Shown piece after piece: positions 22,021 to 33,258 of a DNA stretch of 64,000 nucleotides (positions are counted from its first letter, which is position 1; each line of letters begins with the position of its first letter). The DNA lies in the NCBI GenBank assembly GCA_933228895.1, contig OW121857.1:71853672-71917671 (forward strand), read 5' to 3'. The notes beneath the pieces are model-generated. The model did not search any database. It saw nothing but the letters and a program-made list of their open reading frames with translations, and had not been told where the DNA came from. Made by a program: the position numbers and the translations under genes. The stretch is from Platycnemis pennipes. Its lineage: Eukaryota; Arthropoda; Insecta; Odonata; Platycnemididae.

Positions 22021-22611
22021 CTTGCACGAGGCCTTCCTTTGCCATTTTTCCCTTCCACTTGTCCCTCGAAGATTGCCTTCATCAGGCCATCATGTCTCAT
22101 AATATGGCCGATCAATTGTTGTCCCGTCTTCTTCTTAGGGTATTCAGAAGGCTTCTCTTTTCTTCCACTCTTCTTAGAACTTCCTCGTTCCTTAATCGGT
22201 CGATCCATTTAATCTTCATCATTCTTCTGCAGCACCACATTTCGAATGCTTCCGCCTTTTTATTTTCCGCTGATATCATCATAGGCGTATCCAGGGGGGG
22301 AGGGTATAAGGGTTGTAACCCCCACCCCCCTTGGTAAAAAAAATATATATTTAAAAATTCCCGGACCCTCCGTTTACATGGGGGTTTCGCTGGTGACCGC
22401 CCTCCCTTCAGACGCTTCTAGATAAGCTAATGGCTGTCATTGTCCATGCCTCGCTGCCATAAAGAAACACACTCCAGTTGTCCATTCTGATGGACTGTTT
22501 CCTTACTTCTACGCTTGTATTTCCAGCCGTAAGTACTCAAGCAGCATCATGATATCGGCACAATATCATTTTTTCACCATCACATATCACTTGGTCAATC
22601 CGGTGTTGGAT

Positions 22612-22776
22612 ACCGTTTCAGAGCCTTTTCAAATGGCCTTAAAATTAACATTTTATTCTCTAATAAACTGGGATTTCTCAATACAAACTTTTTTGCGTAA
22701 ATTTAAAACATTTATGGTATTGCACAAATCGCAATTAATGAAGTCTGTTTTCTTTGACGAAGGAAACTATCCTATT
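22612..22776. repeat. Fragment of the AATAGGGTAGTTT-end element
   Basis: Closely similar to 21608-21773 (one end of copy 1), with GAGCCTTTTCAAATGGCC and ending GGAAACTATCCTATT. The other end is missing. Confidence 0.75.
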
Positions 22777-23240
22777 TGATGATAAAAAGACATCTTTCAT
22801 CAGAATACAGTGGCATATATGGTATTGGGCCGATGTTAGTTTAATATTATCGTTAACTGATTTTTCATTAACATGATATTGGGATGATTTAATAAGTAAG
22901 ATAGTTAAAATGTATCCTGGATAACATGTTAAAAATATTTATAATGAGGGACAGTCGTACTCTAAAACTGCGATGGAAAAATAAACGTCGAGAGGTAGTT
23001 TTGATCTTAGGATGTTCACATTGAGTATTCTGAACTTTACCCCTGACCCTAATCTACTTATCGAGGAAAAAGTGATTTTATTTAAGCATTTATCGTAGTA
23101 ATTACATACCAACTTTACTCCTGACCAAACTTCCCTTATGGAAGATGCAAAACTTTAAGCATTATCATAGCAATGAAATATTTCAAACTAGTTTTCTGTT
23201 GAAGTTATTGCAGTTATAACCAAATATGGGGGTTCACATT
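22777..23240. repeat. Decayed dispersed repeats
   Basis: 22800-22960 contains ATATTGGGCCGATGTTA and GATATTGGGATGATT, words of the ATGCTGCTTGGG MITE family. 23009-23240 is a diverged copy of 23946-24165; both have GTTCACATTGA, CCCCTGACCC and TTTCTGTTGAAGTTATTG. No gene. Confidence 0.6.
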
Positions 23241-23320
23241 AATTGCCATCCGAAAGAATTCACCAGGACCGGGAATCAAACCACGGACCTTTTTTTTCTT
23301 CACGGACCGAGATTTTGAGC
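23241..23320 (-). mobile_element. tRNA-derived SINE remnant
   Basis: On the minus strand, GGTCCGTGGTTTGATTCCCG (23266-23288) is a B-box-like tRNA segment followed by GAATTCTTTCGGATGGC. This resembles SINE heads in other arthropods but is truncated. Confidence 0.45.
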
Positions 23321-23563
23321 CCTCGCGGTCCATCAAGGATGGCAACGCAAGGGAGAAAGGGCGTCAAAGAAGCCACGATCAAAGGTGAACCCCATCCAGC
23401 ACTAAAGCTGCACTTGGAGGTAAATGTAGGATTTTCCAAGCCTGCCGCTTGAATGGCAATTTGTAAGCAAACATCGAATCCTTACTAATTCTGAAGATTC
23501 AGGCGATATGGAGTGGAAGCGAAACATGATAACACAGGCCCGTGTTTTTCTTTCTTATTGAAT

Positions 23564-23947
23564 CCTTAAATAATCATATTTCTTATTTTATATGTAGGCC
23601 TCCAAATGGTTTCTGATGTTCTGACCAATCACGAATTTTTGAGTTTCTTCTCTCTGACGTCGGGGGAAAAAATGTGAATACTCAAAATTATAAAATCCAG
23701 CGACCAGAAAAATATGATCATTTTTATGCCCTTTATTAGTCGGCTCAGCTGACATTATTTTTGTATCGGAAAACGATATCTATTAATTATCACTTTAAGA
23801 TACGATCGACGATATCAATTTTAAATCGGAGAAAGATATCATTTTTATGTCATTTTTATAACGGCATTGTGACCGATGTTAAAATGACATTGGTGACGTT
23901 AAAATGACATTGGGACGACGTATAACTGCCATACGATGCTGCTTGGG
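23564..23947. repeat. Dispersed repeat ending in GATGCTGCTTGGG, copy 1
   Basis: About 380 bases closely similar in the same orientation to 28400-28775. Shared landmarks are TTCTCTCTGACGTCGG, AAATCCAGCGACCAGAAAAA, CGGAAAACGATATC and the end ACGATGCTGCTTGGG. The terminus equals that of the complete MITE at 24544-24779, so these are 5'-truncated or longer family members. Confidence 0.75.
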
Positions 23948-24543
23948 GATGTTCACATTGAAAATCTTGCACTTTTCCCCTGACCCAACTCTTCTTAATG
24001 AGAAATAGTTTAATGTTAAACATTTATAATAGTAATGAAATTTTCCCTAAGTGAAAGATGCGTAACTTTAAGCGTTATCACTGTAATAAAATATTTCTAT
24101 CTCGTTTCTGTTGAAGTTATTGAATTTATAATCCAATATGGGGGGTGATTCGTAAATCATTAATCAGGGAATAAATGCATTCCAATTTTCGTCGGCATCC
24201 CGACCCGAACTTGGACACTTCCTTTGTAATTTTTTAGATTGCTCTTAAAAATTATTCCATCGACATGGAATTCAAGTAACTATAATCTTATTAATCTGAC
24301 ATCTACTGAAACCAATCTTATAATGCCTATACATATATAGAAATCTATACATTTCTACAGAAAAATACTATAAGAATGCATAGAAAATTTTGCTTAGGGC
24401 GGTATGCTTGTAAATGGTTCATTGCTGTTCGTATTCAGATATTAAAATTTTCGTGCTGGGTAGGAAGTAAGTAATCAACATGGACAATCGCAACCTATGT
24501 GTTCCATCAGAAAATCTTCATTAAAAGTCTATTTCGCGATTGT

Positions 24544-24779
24544 CCCAAGCAGCATCATATGACATTTATACGTCGGCCCAATGTCATTTCTATGTCACTG
24601 AATATTCTTAAAATATGTTTTTTAACATCAAATTTATATCGGCCCAGTATCGTAAGGAAATGTGTTTTTTATATCGGCAAATGTTATCATTTTTGACATT
24701 CAACGATATTGGGTTGATTAATAAGTGTTAAGTGACGATGAAACAATGATTAAAGGCCGATACCATGATGCTGCTTGGG
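24544..24779. mobile_element. MITE with CCCAAGCAGCATCAT ends
   Basis: A 236-base unit whose first 15 bases CCCAAGCAGCATCAT match the inverted complement of its end (ATGATGCTGCTTGGG). The interior alternates words like TATCGGC, CCAATGTC and ACATT, as in the related repeats. A target duplication is not clear. Other family pieces lie at 22535-22610, 23564-23947 and 28400-28775. Confidence 0.75.
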
Positions 24780-25091
24780 TAGCGTTATGTTGGGATTATT
24801 TGATTTTAAGCTAAAAAATATATTGGTGGAAAAGAACTAAGTTTTTTCATTTTTTTAAATGATTTGAAGCTGTTCAACTATATTCATCCCGAAGAACTAC
24901 GAGTATTGTTTAGGTAAATATGGTGATGGACAGAGGTGGAATGGAGAGAGGCTGGAAAGGAGGGTGGCGGAATGAAGAGTCGGCAAAGAGGAGAAAGTGA
25001 ATGAATGAGGGTGGCATGGAGTGAGGAGGACGAATGAAGGACGACTGATGACATGGGGAGAGGCGGCATGAACGGAGGCGGAAGGATGGTA
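24780..25091. other. Short gap with no gene; purine-rich block
   Basis: Contains a G/A-rich stretch with GGAGG and GAATGA words (about 24925-25085) just before the old Copia LTR. No element ends or exon recognised. Confidence 0.4.
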
Positions 25092-25301
25092 TGTTGCACT
25101 GAAGTAACCCTCACCATTTTCAGTGCTCTTTTAGTGCTATCTGGTGCGCCCATGTTGAACTGCGCTAATGCTGCCACTTAACGTTTTTCTGTTCTACTCA
25201 CTAGTCGTTGCCTGTTCTTTTTCATGTGTGCACGTGCAGTATGTAAGAAGCTGAATAAACGTGTTAAAATCAGTCTTTTATGATTCCGATTAACCACATC
25301 A
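25092..25301 (+). repeat. 5' LTR of the old Copia element
   Basis: Begins TGTTGCACTGAAGTAACCC and ends AACCACATCA. It contains an AATAAA signal (GCTGAATAAACG) about 45 bases before its end. Confidence 0.85.
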
Positions 25302-25409
25302 GGTTATGGGCCCAGGCACTTCTCGAGACCGTGTTTGAGTAAAATTCCTTCCGACATAGGGAAAATTAATCGGCAAATACTTTGAAGTCGTCGCGACGGA
25401 AAGAAACTA

Positions 25410-27880
25410 GATGGGCGACCCTGCGCGGCAAACCATAGACGAAATCGGCAGGATTACAGCAAGTATTCGCAAGTTAGCGAGGAAGGAACAGTAGGAAACG
25501 TGGAAGTGGCAAATAGAACTATGTTTGAAAGAACAGTGACATTATTCTATCGTCGACGGTACACGCGTGTGTCCGGAGCCGCCAACTGGCGACAAAGAAC
25601 CGTCCGACGCTTACCGGCGCTGGCAACATGACAACACACGAGCAGCTCGTATTATTGGTATTGCCCTTGATGAAGAACCCGCTATCCATGTCCGAAATAA
25701 GGCCGACGCCAAAGACATTTGGGATACACCTATTTCGGTGTTCGAGTAATCCTCTGCAACGAATGTACACCCTGTTTGATAGTTTCTTCGAGTTTTCGAA
25801 AGATGACGCCAAGTCCGTCACCAAGCACACTTCACAACTAGCAAATATGTTCGATGACCTGCTTTCTTAGCTGCAGAAAAGTAACCCGAATTCAACACTC
25901 CCGCTCTCTCTGCTTCGTCATCGCATCTTCAAAACTGACGGTCCCGAGTACTAGTATTACCGCTCGACTTGGTATCGTGCTCCTGAAACCGAGCAGACAA
26001 CAATGCTTCTGATAGAGAATCTGCGTTCAATTGAAAACTCTCTAGCGACGCACGGGACGTCCCAGATAGCTGGCGCCTTCTACGCAAATACGAATCCCTG
26101 TGAGAAACAACATTTGAGAAAATCAACAGCATCGGCTGCCTCGACCACAAGAAGAAGGAAACCCGCTCCTGCGTGCATTTTAAGAAAGTCGGGCACATTG
26201 TCGCGAACTGCCGAAAACGTATCGCAGCAGAGCAACGAGCAGCGACCACAAATATCGGCAGCAATACCTCCAGTTCCGGTTCGAAGACCCACAGCAAACC
26301 GAACACCTTCTACCCAGCCGATACTCATTTCAGACCGCATCACCGCTGATTCCTGGATCTCGGACCCCGGGGCGACGCATCACATTTCGGCAAACAAGCA
26401 GCATTTCGCGAGAAGTTCCCGATTCCGCAAGGCGTCCAGACAGCTGGTGATGAATTTCTTCTCGCGCACGGATCCGGCAGCATCAATGTCGACGCATGCA
26501 TAGGGAACAAATGGTCCCCCGCTTCCTTATCTGACGTTCCAGTCGCGGTAGTGAATGTGAACTTGGAAACTTCAGAGGAACTGTTGCAGGGATGGCACGA
26601 CAAATGTCATCTGCACGGAGTGCTTTCTCGTTTCGGCATAGCTGTTAGTAACTCAGACACCGCGTCATCCTGCGATGGATGTGTTCCAGGGTAATCGCAT
26701 CGCAAACCGTTTGTGTTCGTTCAGACCGTCCGCAAGCTGTTGGTGAGCTGATTTATGCCGACGTAAACGGGCCTGTCGACTCGTTAACCGGTTTTCGCTA
26801 TTATGTTATTTTCAAAGATAACAATTCGCGTATTGTTTGCATATTTTTCATGAAGCAAAAATCTGAAGTGGCTGTAAACTTGAAAACATTCCTGAATGAG
26901 TGTGATACCGCTGGTCATAAGGTGAAAGTCTTCCGCTCTGATGGCGGAGGTGAGTTTAACTGTGCAGAAATGTTAACAGCGCTTCGTGATCGTGGCATCG
27001 AGTTCCGTCCAACGTGCCCGGGTGCGCCTGAGCAAAACAGTGTCGCTAAACTATCAAACCGACTCGTAGTTGAGCTAGCTCTGTCGATGCTTCCACCCAG
27101 TAAGAAGATGCAAATAGAGCAACGCTAGTCCGGTTTATTTGATTCTATATGCCCGACTCCAAATCTGTAAGGACTCCTGCTGACAATCACCAGCTAGATA
27201 AGGAGCCCAATCACATTTTAGACGGATCAATCCCATACCGTTCAGCGGTACCTATGTGTCCTGATGTGCTTGTGTCCAGACATCGCTTTTGCCGTCTCGA
27301 AAGTTGCTCTCACAATGAACGAACCGACTTCATTCGATTGGGGTTTTGTTAAGCTGATCCTCAGGTACCTCCGTGGTACTACAAAACTTTGTTTATTGTA
27401 CTCCTCTGCTGGTGATAAATCTCTCACCTACTCTGATGCATACAATACAGGGGACTCCAAGACTCGACGCTCAACAATCGGATTCGTCTCACTAATAGGT
27501 GGCACAGCTGTATCGTGGACTTCTCAACTGCAAAAATCAGTCGCATATTCTAGTACTGAGGCTGAATTTGTTTCTGCCAGTGTGGAGGTAAAAGAATTAA
27601 TGTGGCTTACTCACTTGTTGCGGGAGATCAGTGGTAGGTAGAGTGATGCACCTTCACTATTTGTTGATAATGCCAGTGCAATGAAGTTAGTGAAAAACCA
27701 TGAATTCCATAAATGTTCTAAGCATATTGAAGTGAGATATTATTTTGTTCGTGAACGTGAAAAAAGGGTGATATTAGTGTTGAATTTGTTTCATCTCAAG
27801 AACTGCTGGGTGATATGTTTTCAAAGCCACTAAGCCCCATTATTTTTAAGACTATGTGTGCCAAAAAAAGGACTTAGTGT
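25410..27880 (+). pseudogene. Copia Gag-Pol remnant
   Basis: Disrupted coding pieces in Copia order. Gag fragments (DAYRRWQHDNTRAARIIGIA near 25600) come first, then a decayed protease 'WISDPGATHHIS' (near 26355; the family motif is DSGA, so the catalytic region is altered). Next is an integrase core (26730-27110, with YADVNGP, FRSDGGGEFN and a Pro-Glu-Gln-Asn near the third acidic site). The C-terminal RNase H (27264-27641, with VAYSSTEAEFVSAS) comes last. Several stops and frameshifts interrupt it, and the YVDD reverse-transcriptase segment is absent between integrase and RNase H. Confidence 0.85.
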
Positions 27881-27990
27881 TTGATTTATTTGTGTGTATT
27901 AATGTATAATTTAAGGGTTCGTGTTAAATGTGTGCGAAAATTGGACTTGATTTATTAATGTTTGTATAAATGGTTCAGTTTAGGGGGTCG

Positions 27991-28205
27991 TGTTGAATTG
28001 AAGTAACCCTCACATTTTCAGTGCCCTTTTAGTGCCATCTGACGCGCCCATGTTGAACTGTGCGAATGCTGCCACCTAGCGTTGTTTTGTCCTACTCACA
28101 AGTCGTTGCCTGTTTTTTTTCCATGTGTGCACGTACATTATATAAGAAGCTGAATAAACGTGATAAAATCAGTCTTACCTTTGCCAATTCCTATTAAGCA
28201 CATCA
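27991..28205 (+). repeat. 3' LTR of the old Copia element
   Basis: Begins TGTTGAATTGAAGTAACCC and ends AAGCACATCA; AATAAA within GCTGAATAAACG. Diverged from the left LTR. Confidence 0.85.
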
Positions 28206-28399
28206 GGTGGCTCTCGGTATGGATCACCGAAGAAGATGTGTGTAGGTGGCGTAGGTTGTCCAAGCCTTGGTCATCAGGGAACCGGTACCATTGAATATCG
28301 TTAGGACGCAGTCAGCAAGAAATAGTCGTATAGCTTAGCACGCCAATCGCCTAGGTTGCAACTTGCAACTTTGAATATGAAGGAGCAAACATCGAATCC

Positions 28400-28775
28400 T
28401 TAAGTACTCATATTTCTTATGTAGACTTCCAATTGTTTTAGGATGTTCTGACCAATGAAGAATTTTTGACATTCTTCTCTCTGACGTCGGAGAAAAAAAT
28501 GTGAATAATCAAAATTATAAAATCCAGCGACCAGAAAAATAGGATCATTCTTATGCCCTTTATTAGTCAGCTCAGTTGACATCATTTTTGCGTCGGAAAA
28601 CGATATCAATCAAATATCAATTTAAGCTACGATTGACGATATCAATTTTACATCGGAGAATTATATGATTTATGTGTCATTTTTGTATCGGCACTCTCAG
28701 CCGATGTTGAAACGACATTGGTGACGACAATATAACATTGGGCCGACGTATAACTGCTACACGATGCTGCTTGGG
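28400..28775. repeat. Dispersed repeat ending in GATGCTGCTTGGG, copy 2
   Basis: Same family and orientation as 23564-23947. It begins after the shared words GCAAACATCGAATCC (28386) and ends at ACGATGCTGCTTGGG. Confidence 0.75.
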
Positions 28776-29175
28776 TAGATTCTTCTTTTGATAGAATGCC
28801 CGCTTCGCCTGGGCTATTCTGCTGACATATTTATTTCTGAGCCTGCTCATCTATGTGAAACTACGTATCCATTACTCCTGTCTATTAACATATTTTCATT
28901 GCCTTTATAAGCTTACTAGCTGACCCGGCCACGCGTTGCTGTGGCTCAATCTGGTTAAATGGAAAGGGCACGTTTATAGTAAGTTTAATTTCACAATTCT
29001 TATGGGTATACAATATATCTCAGCTGATCGATTGTTTTGCAGCTGGACACGCATATTTGTATATAATTTTAACGTCTTTACATGTCTTCACAAAGTAGAA
29101 TATTTCAGGCAAGCATTTATTTCATCCGCTAGTGTCAATCGAGGAATTACAGGTAATGTTTGCCTGAAATATCGT

Positions 29176-29310
29176 GCAAGCAATATTAATGCGTTCTCAA
29201 ATGGTCTCAGGATTCAACGGAAATCTTGCAATGATCGATCCAGAACCTCGAGCGATGCTTTGTGCACCATTGTGCATTCATCCCAAGCAATAAGTTGGCA
29301 TTTCTGAAAT
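29176..29310 (-). pseudogene. Helitron Pif1-like helicase fragment
   Basis: The minus strand encodes 'CQLIAWDECTMVHKASLEVL' followed by 'DRSLQDFR', the Walker B (DE) region of the Helitron/PIF1 helicase, then a stop. It is a small part of a protein normally well over 1000 residues long. Confidence 0.75.
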
Positions 29311-29454
29311 ATTTGTCCCATGCCGGATGATTTGAATATGTTGCACGTGTTTCAATGAATTGCAAGTTCAATGGGATGCACATCCCGTCTCCAGTGTCGA
29401 AATTGTATTCTCGATATTGTACATACAAACCTTCATGGAGTGAACAAAACAACT

Positions 29455-29990
29455 AACCAAAGCTTCATGGAAATTGGATGAATGTTGTGGTAATGCATGA
29501 AGCTATCAATATTGTATCGATACAGTATCGATATTGTAATATTACTTTATAAAACTTTGATAAAAAACACCTAAATAATTTCACCTCAATTTTGTATCAA
29601 CAATGTATCGATGTATCCATATTGTATCGATATTATATCGATACAGTATCGATATTGAATTATCGATTTTGTAGAAACCTTCGCGGGGCGTACTCAATAA
29701 CTTTCCAAAGTTTCATGGCGATCCGATGAATGGTGTAGTAATGCATAAAGGACAAACACATTATATACATTCGATACAGTATCGATATTGCAACGATACA
29801 TTCCTTTTAAAAAACTAAATAATTTCACCTCAATTTTGTATCAATAATGTATCAATTTATCGATACTTTAGCGATATTATATCGATAAAGTATCGATATT
29901 GAAATATCGATTTCGTAGTCCTCTTTTCGGGAATGTACTCAACAACTTCCCAAAGTTTCATGGCGATCCGATGAATGGTGTAGTAATGCA
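29455..29990. repeat. Tandem modules with TATCGATA words inside the Helitron
   Basis: A module of the type CAAAGTTTCATGGCGATCCG...TAGTAATGCATAAAGGACA occurs at about 29455, 29704 and 29950. Each of the spacers holds clusters of ATATCGATAC, CAGTATCGATATTG and TTTCACCTCAATTTTGTATC. The repeats are degenerate but clearly tandem, about 245 bases apart. Confidence 0.75.
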
Positions 29991-29998
29991 TAAAGGAC

Positions 29999-30028
29999 AT
30001 ACACACAAACACACACACACACACATAC
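29999..30028. repeat. (AC)n microsatellite
   Basis: A run of AC dinucleotides with a few interruptions near the Helitron 5' end. Confidence 0.85.
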
Positions 30029-30049
30029 ATTCATTTTTATATATATAGA

Positions 30050-30635
30050 TTCCAATATACTTTATCAAATGGTTTTTTAAAGTCTATATAAATATTATAT
30101 TGACTAAGAAAAAACATCCTGAGTGAACTCAATATTCCTTTCCAACAGCTAACATCCTAGCCTTATGCTATCTTTGTGTACTTCAAAAGCATATTCTATA
30201 TCCAACCATACCTACTGTTTCCCTCGTATAGATTCTTCTCATATTCTTTCCACGAATTCAATCTCTTTTAGACCTAACCAGGTATCACTTTGGGGGAAGC
30301 CCAACCTACCCAAAAAAATTCGGAGGTGAGGCCTAGCCTACCCAGAAAAAAAATCAATGAGAATAGATTTTCCTTCCCGGTCAAGCATATGTTATATATA
30401 GACAGTTTTGGCATATGCCTATGCAAACAGTTTTGGCAGTATTTGACCATAGCATCTGCATAGGTGATGTTACTTGGGAAGTTTGTTTTGCAGTTAGCTT
30501 CCTCAAATGCTCAACAATGAAGCCACTCATGCAGAGGCAATGCACTGTGTCTGTCATGTATGTGCACCTCCCTACCTCCCCCTACTTGACCACCCCATCC
30601 ACAGGCAGGCCGTTCCCAACTCGCACATGCCACGT
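30050..30635. other. No gene seen
   Basis: Contains a fragment with CCCAACCTACCCAAAAAAATT (30301-30325) that recurs, diverged, near 31908-31930 (GGGCTTACCCAAAAAAATT). This suggests an older element split by the insertion at 30636-31797. Confidence 0.4.
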
Positions 30636-31797
30636 CCCAGACGGCACATTAACCTTGCTGTAATATTGTGACAACCTTGTTTTGCAACATGGCAATATTG
30701 TAGCAAGGATAAATTTGCAAGGTGTAACCTTGTGTTAACATTGCCGCAAGGTTGCAAATGCATGTTTTCCAACCTTGCCGCAACCTTGTGGTCATAACCT
30801 TATTACAAGGTTGTAGTACAATGCCGTGGTGAGTTCGCAGTTCAAACCAGTGTAGCCGAACTCAGTCCCAAAACGTACTAATATTTATTTGTGAACCTAC
30901 GTTGTTGTAACATGCTTTCACACAATAAGTTCCCCCAAATCGCGTTGTAACAATTTCGGCATCGCAAAACTTAACATGCAAAATATATTTTTCCACTCGC
31001 AGTTTAGAATGAGTTGTAATTATTCCTCCCTTGATCATATGAACTTGTTTCTTCTCGTGTGAACTCAATTAGTTCTTTCACACAGCCACAAAACTGAAAT
31101 GGTGAAAGGTATGAAAAAAAACGTGCATATCAATGGGGTTAGGAATGTCCGATATGGACGATTGTCGGCATGTATATATGAACCTGTTGTTATTAAATAA
31201 TGTTATTCTCCCTTGTGTCTTGCCTAAATTACGATAGACTACCAACCTAACGAACCTATCGTGACTACACACGTGTGCTACTATGAGTTACTAGTCTGAG
31301 GGTGAGAGACTGTTTATATACCTCTCCTTGCCGGCACCATCTCACTCGCGAGCTCAAATTTCAGAAGACTAATACTAGGTAGATTTACCTCCTTATTATG
31401 TTTCTCGGAAATCATATCAGGGATAAAAATAAGTTTGACCTGTAGGTATATAAATAATTAATATTCTTTCAATGCTGAGAGAGATAAATAAGAATTTTCT
31501 CCGAATAAGTAGCTGTTGCAGACAACATATGGACCGCGTGTTACAAAAATTGTGAACGTGTACGTGAGGAAAATGAAGTGCTAATTTTATTAGCGTGCAA
31601 ATTCTCACCATCTTAGGCCCTGACGCGCATGCGCAAAAGAGAGCTTGCGGAACCAACGTTGCTATAACCTTAATTTCACATTTCCATTGTAACCTTATTC
31701 TTTCAATGTTCCCGCGACATTTTAGCAGCAATGCCAACATTGCCGAGGTTCCCAAAGCCTTAACGCAACATTGCAGCAAGCTTATGCGCTGTCTGGG
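30636..31797. mobile_element. MITE-like unit with AACCTTGC/GCAATGTTGC words
   Basis: The left terminus CCCAGACGGCACATTAACCT (30636 on) is partly matched by the inverted right terminus (CTTATGCGCTGTCTGGG, 31781-31797). The first 200 and last 150 bases are built from variants of AACCTTGCNGCAA and its complement. The middle (30850-31640) lacks these words and may be a separate insertion or cargo. No protein recognised. Confidence 0.55.
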
Positions 31798-32019
31798 GTG
31801 CCTGTCGCTGTGTTGTGTTACTGCCCCCCCCTCTCCTCTGTCCTGCCTCCTTCCCACTAGTGTAGCCCATGGCCTCGAGTTTTGAAAATTTTAGTCTCCC
31901 TGCTGGGTAGGGCTTACCCAAAAAAATTGTAAATCCATCACTGGATCTGACAATAATTTCTCCGAGTTATCCTTAATGTATGGGGTTCCTTTCCTTATTT
32001 TACCAGCAGATAAGATTTA

Positions 32020-32240
32020 AACTTACAGACACGTTGCATCTATTTTCTCTCGAGAAAGTTAATTGGAAGGGTGGACAGTGGCCTCTGAAACTCTTCTGGT
32101 TCTTTAGCTTATTCAGATCCTTTGTGCCACCCCACATTTTATTTGGCTGCCACTTGCAGACAGGGGAAAAAATACCATGGTAGAGGTAAGGAGGAGGGTA
32201 TCCCATCCTTCCCCCATTCAGGCCTATTGTTGCAATAATT
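32020..32240. repeat. Dispersed repeat, copy 1
   Basis: Shares with 48935-49140 the blocks TTAATTGGA, CCACTTGCAGACAGGGGA, ATGGTAGAGGTA-GGAGGAGGGT and CAGGCC, in the same order and orientation. SINE-like size, but no tRNA head seen. Confidence 0.6.
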
Positions 32241-33258
32241 CTGTGATCTGACAGGAACTGGTGCTTAAACATGTCTAGATCTTTGCCCTCATTCTCCCTG
32301 TAATTTTTCCATTTATTTTTTTTGCTCTTTCCTCCATGCGCCTGACTTCCAATCTGTGCCTTTTGTCTAAGTTTATCATTTAATATTTAAGCTTTCACTC
32401 ACTCTTCTCATTATTAACATTCTTCCACTTTTATCTCTCCTTAATTTTCCACTTAAAAAAAATGTAATTCAAGCCCTAAGTAGAGTCAAATCAAATCTCT
32501 TCCAAAAGCAAGAGAGGGCTTTTCTCCCTTGCACTGCCAAGGGAGATTCAATTATAAGGAGATGCAAATTGACTACTGAAAAATACGTTTATAGAAGTCA
32601 CTGCAGCAATCTTTGGGAATCTTAGGGAGACTTAGGGGGACAGAATAGCTATCCACGACTTCATGATTATTCACCAACTGGTTGTTTCTTTTGTTTCACA
32701 AGCCTCTTTCATAATCCATTTTTAGTTCTTCCCAGTTTTTCTCGACATATCATTTTTCTTCTCTCGTATACATGGCTAATAACCAACTCTTAGTACTCCT
32801 TTTTAATCCCAGTGAACCATTATAATTATTATATTATATTCTGTTTACATATTTCTAATCCTTTCTCTCCTTCCCACCTTAATTCTTTTTAACCTAACAT
32901 TGCACTTCATCATTATTAAGATCTGTTCGGAATATGTGTCATGTGGCCCAGGAAACTTGAACATATGATGCTGTTTATAAATCTAACTGTTGTGTAATCA
33001 ATTGCTATTTATCAGTGTGGCCCAAATTTTCTGTCTCCATATTGTAATAAAATACACAACTCTTAATACAGTTATTAGATCACTTACAAACTCTTGATTT
33101 AAAATGTTCCAATGGTACAAACATGAGTACTCTTGTACGAAATTCAAATACATACATGCCACAATATCTGATTTGGCTGTTGTAACTGGTAGTGTGGTAT
33201 GCAGGAACCTGCTAATAAGTAAATTTACATGGAAACAAACAATATATCATAATTGTAT
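32241..33258. other. No gene seen
   Basis: AT-rich DNA. A short repeat CAAAAG(N)GAGAGGGCTTTTCTCCCTTG near 32505-32535 recurs, diverged, near 35260-35285. Nothing else recognised. Confidence 0.4.

Larger units (their letters stand above)
20867..22440 (-). mobile_element. LINE 3' fragment, interrupted by two insertions
   Basis: Read on the minus strand, 22208-22021 encodes '[18 protein letters not shown]' and 'GKNGKGRPRARYMEQ', and 21810-21774 continues 'YMEQVIKDVKKK'. After an insertion, 20947-20867 gives the family 3' end (AACTCAGTGGAGAGCTGCGTCAAACC, then TGATGATGA). The plus-strand copy at 45152-45425 has the same peptides without interruption, which proves the original continuity. The interrupters are a hairpin insertion (21811-22007) and a terminal-inverted-repeat element (20948-21773). 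Confidence 0.8.
25092..28205 (+). mobile_element. Old, decayed Copia retrotransposon
   Basis: LTRs 25092-25301 (210 bases) and 27991-28205 (215 bases) both begin TGTTG and end CATCA but differ by many substitutions and small indels. The initiator-tRNA-Met primer-binding site (GGTTATGGGCCCAGG) begins at 25302, and the purine run TAGGGGG (27981-27987) lies just before the right LTR. The interior is much shorter than a full Copia element: Gag, protease, integrase and RNase H pieces remain, and the reverse-transcriptase core is missing. No clean target duplication remains. This fits an old insertion with an internal deletion. Confidence 0.85.
28916..30049 (-). mobile_element. Decayed Helitron with both termini
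   Basis: Read on the minus strand, the unit starts TCTATATATATAAAAATG (30049 downwards) and ends GCCACAGCAACGCGTGGC...CTAG (at 28916). It therefore has the 5' TC, the subterminal GC-rich hairpin (stem GCCAC/GTGGC) and the CTRR end of Helitrons. The flanking bases are A (28915) and T (30050) on the plus strand, which is the expected insertion between A and T without duplication. It encodes a remnant of a Pif1-type helicase. The 1134-base length means most of the Rep-helicase protein is gone. Confidence 0.85.

Noticed and set aside
22270..22400. GGCGTATCCAGGGGGGGAGGG segment as a complete MITE
   Set aside because: It looks like a DNA-element end, but I could not find the matching opposite end.
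24884..25177. Minus-strand Ser/Pro-rich frame
   Set aside because: Comes from the purine-rich block and runs into the Copia LTR.
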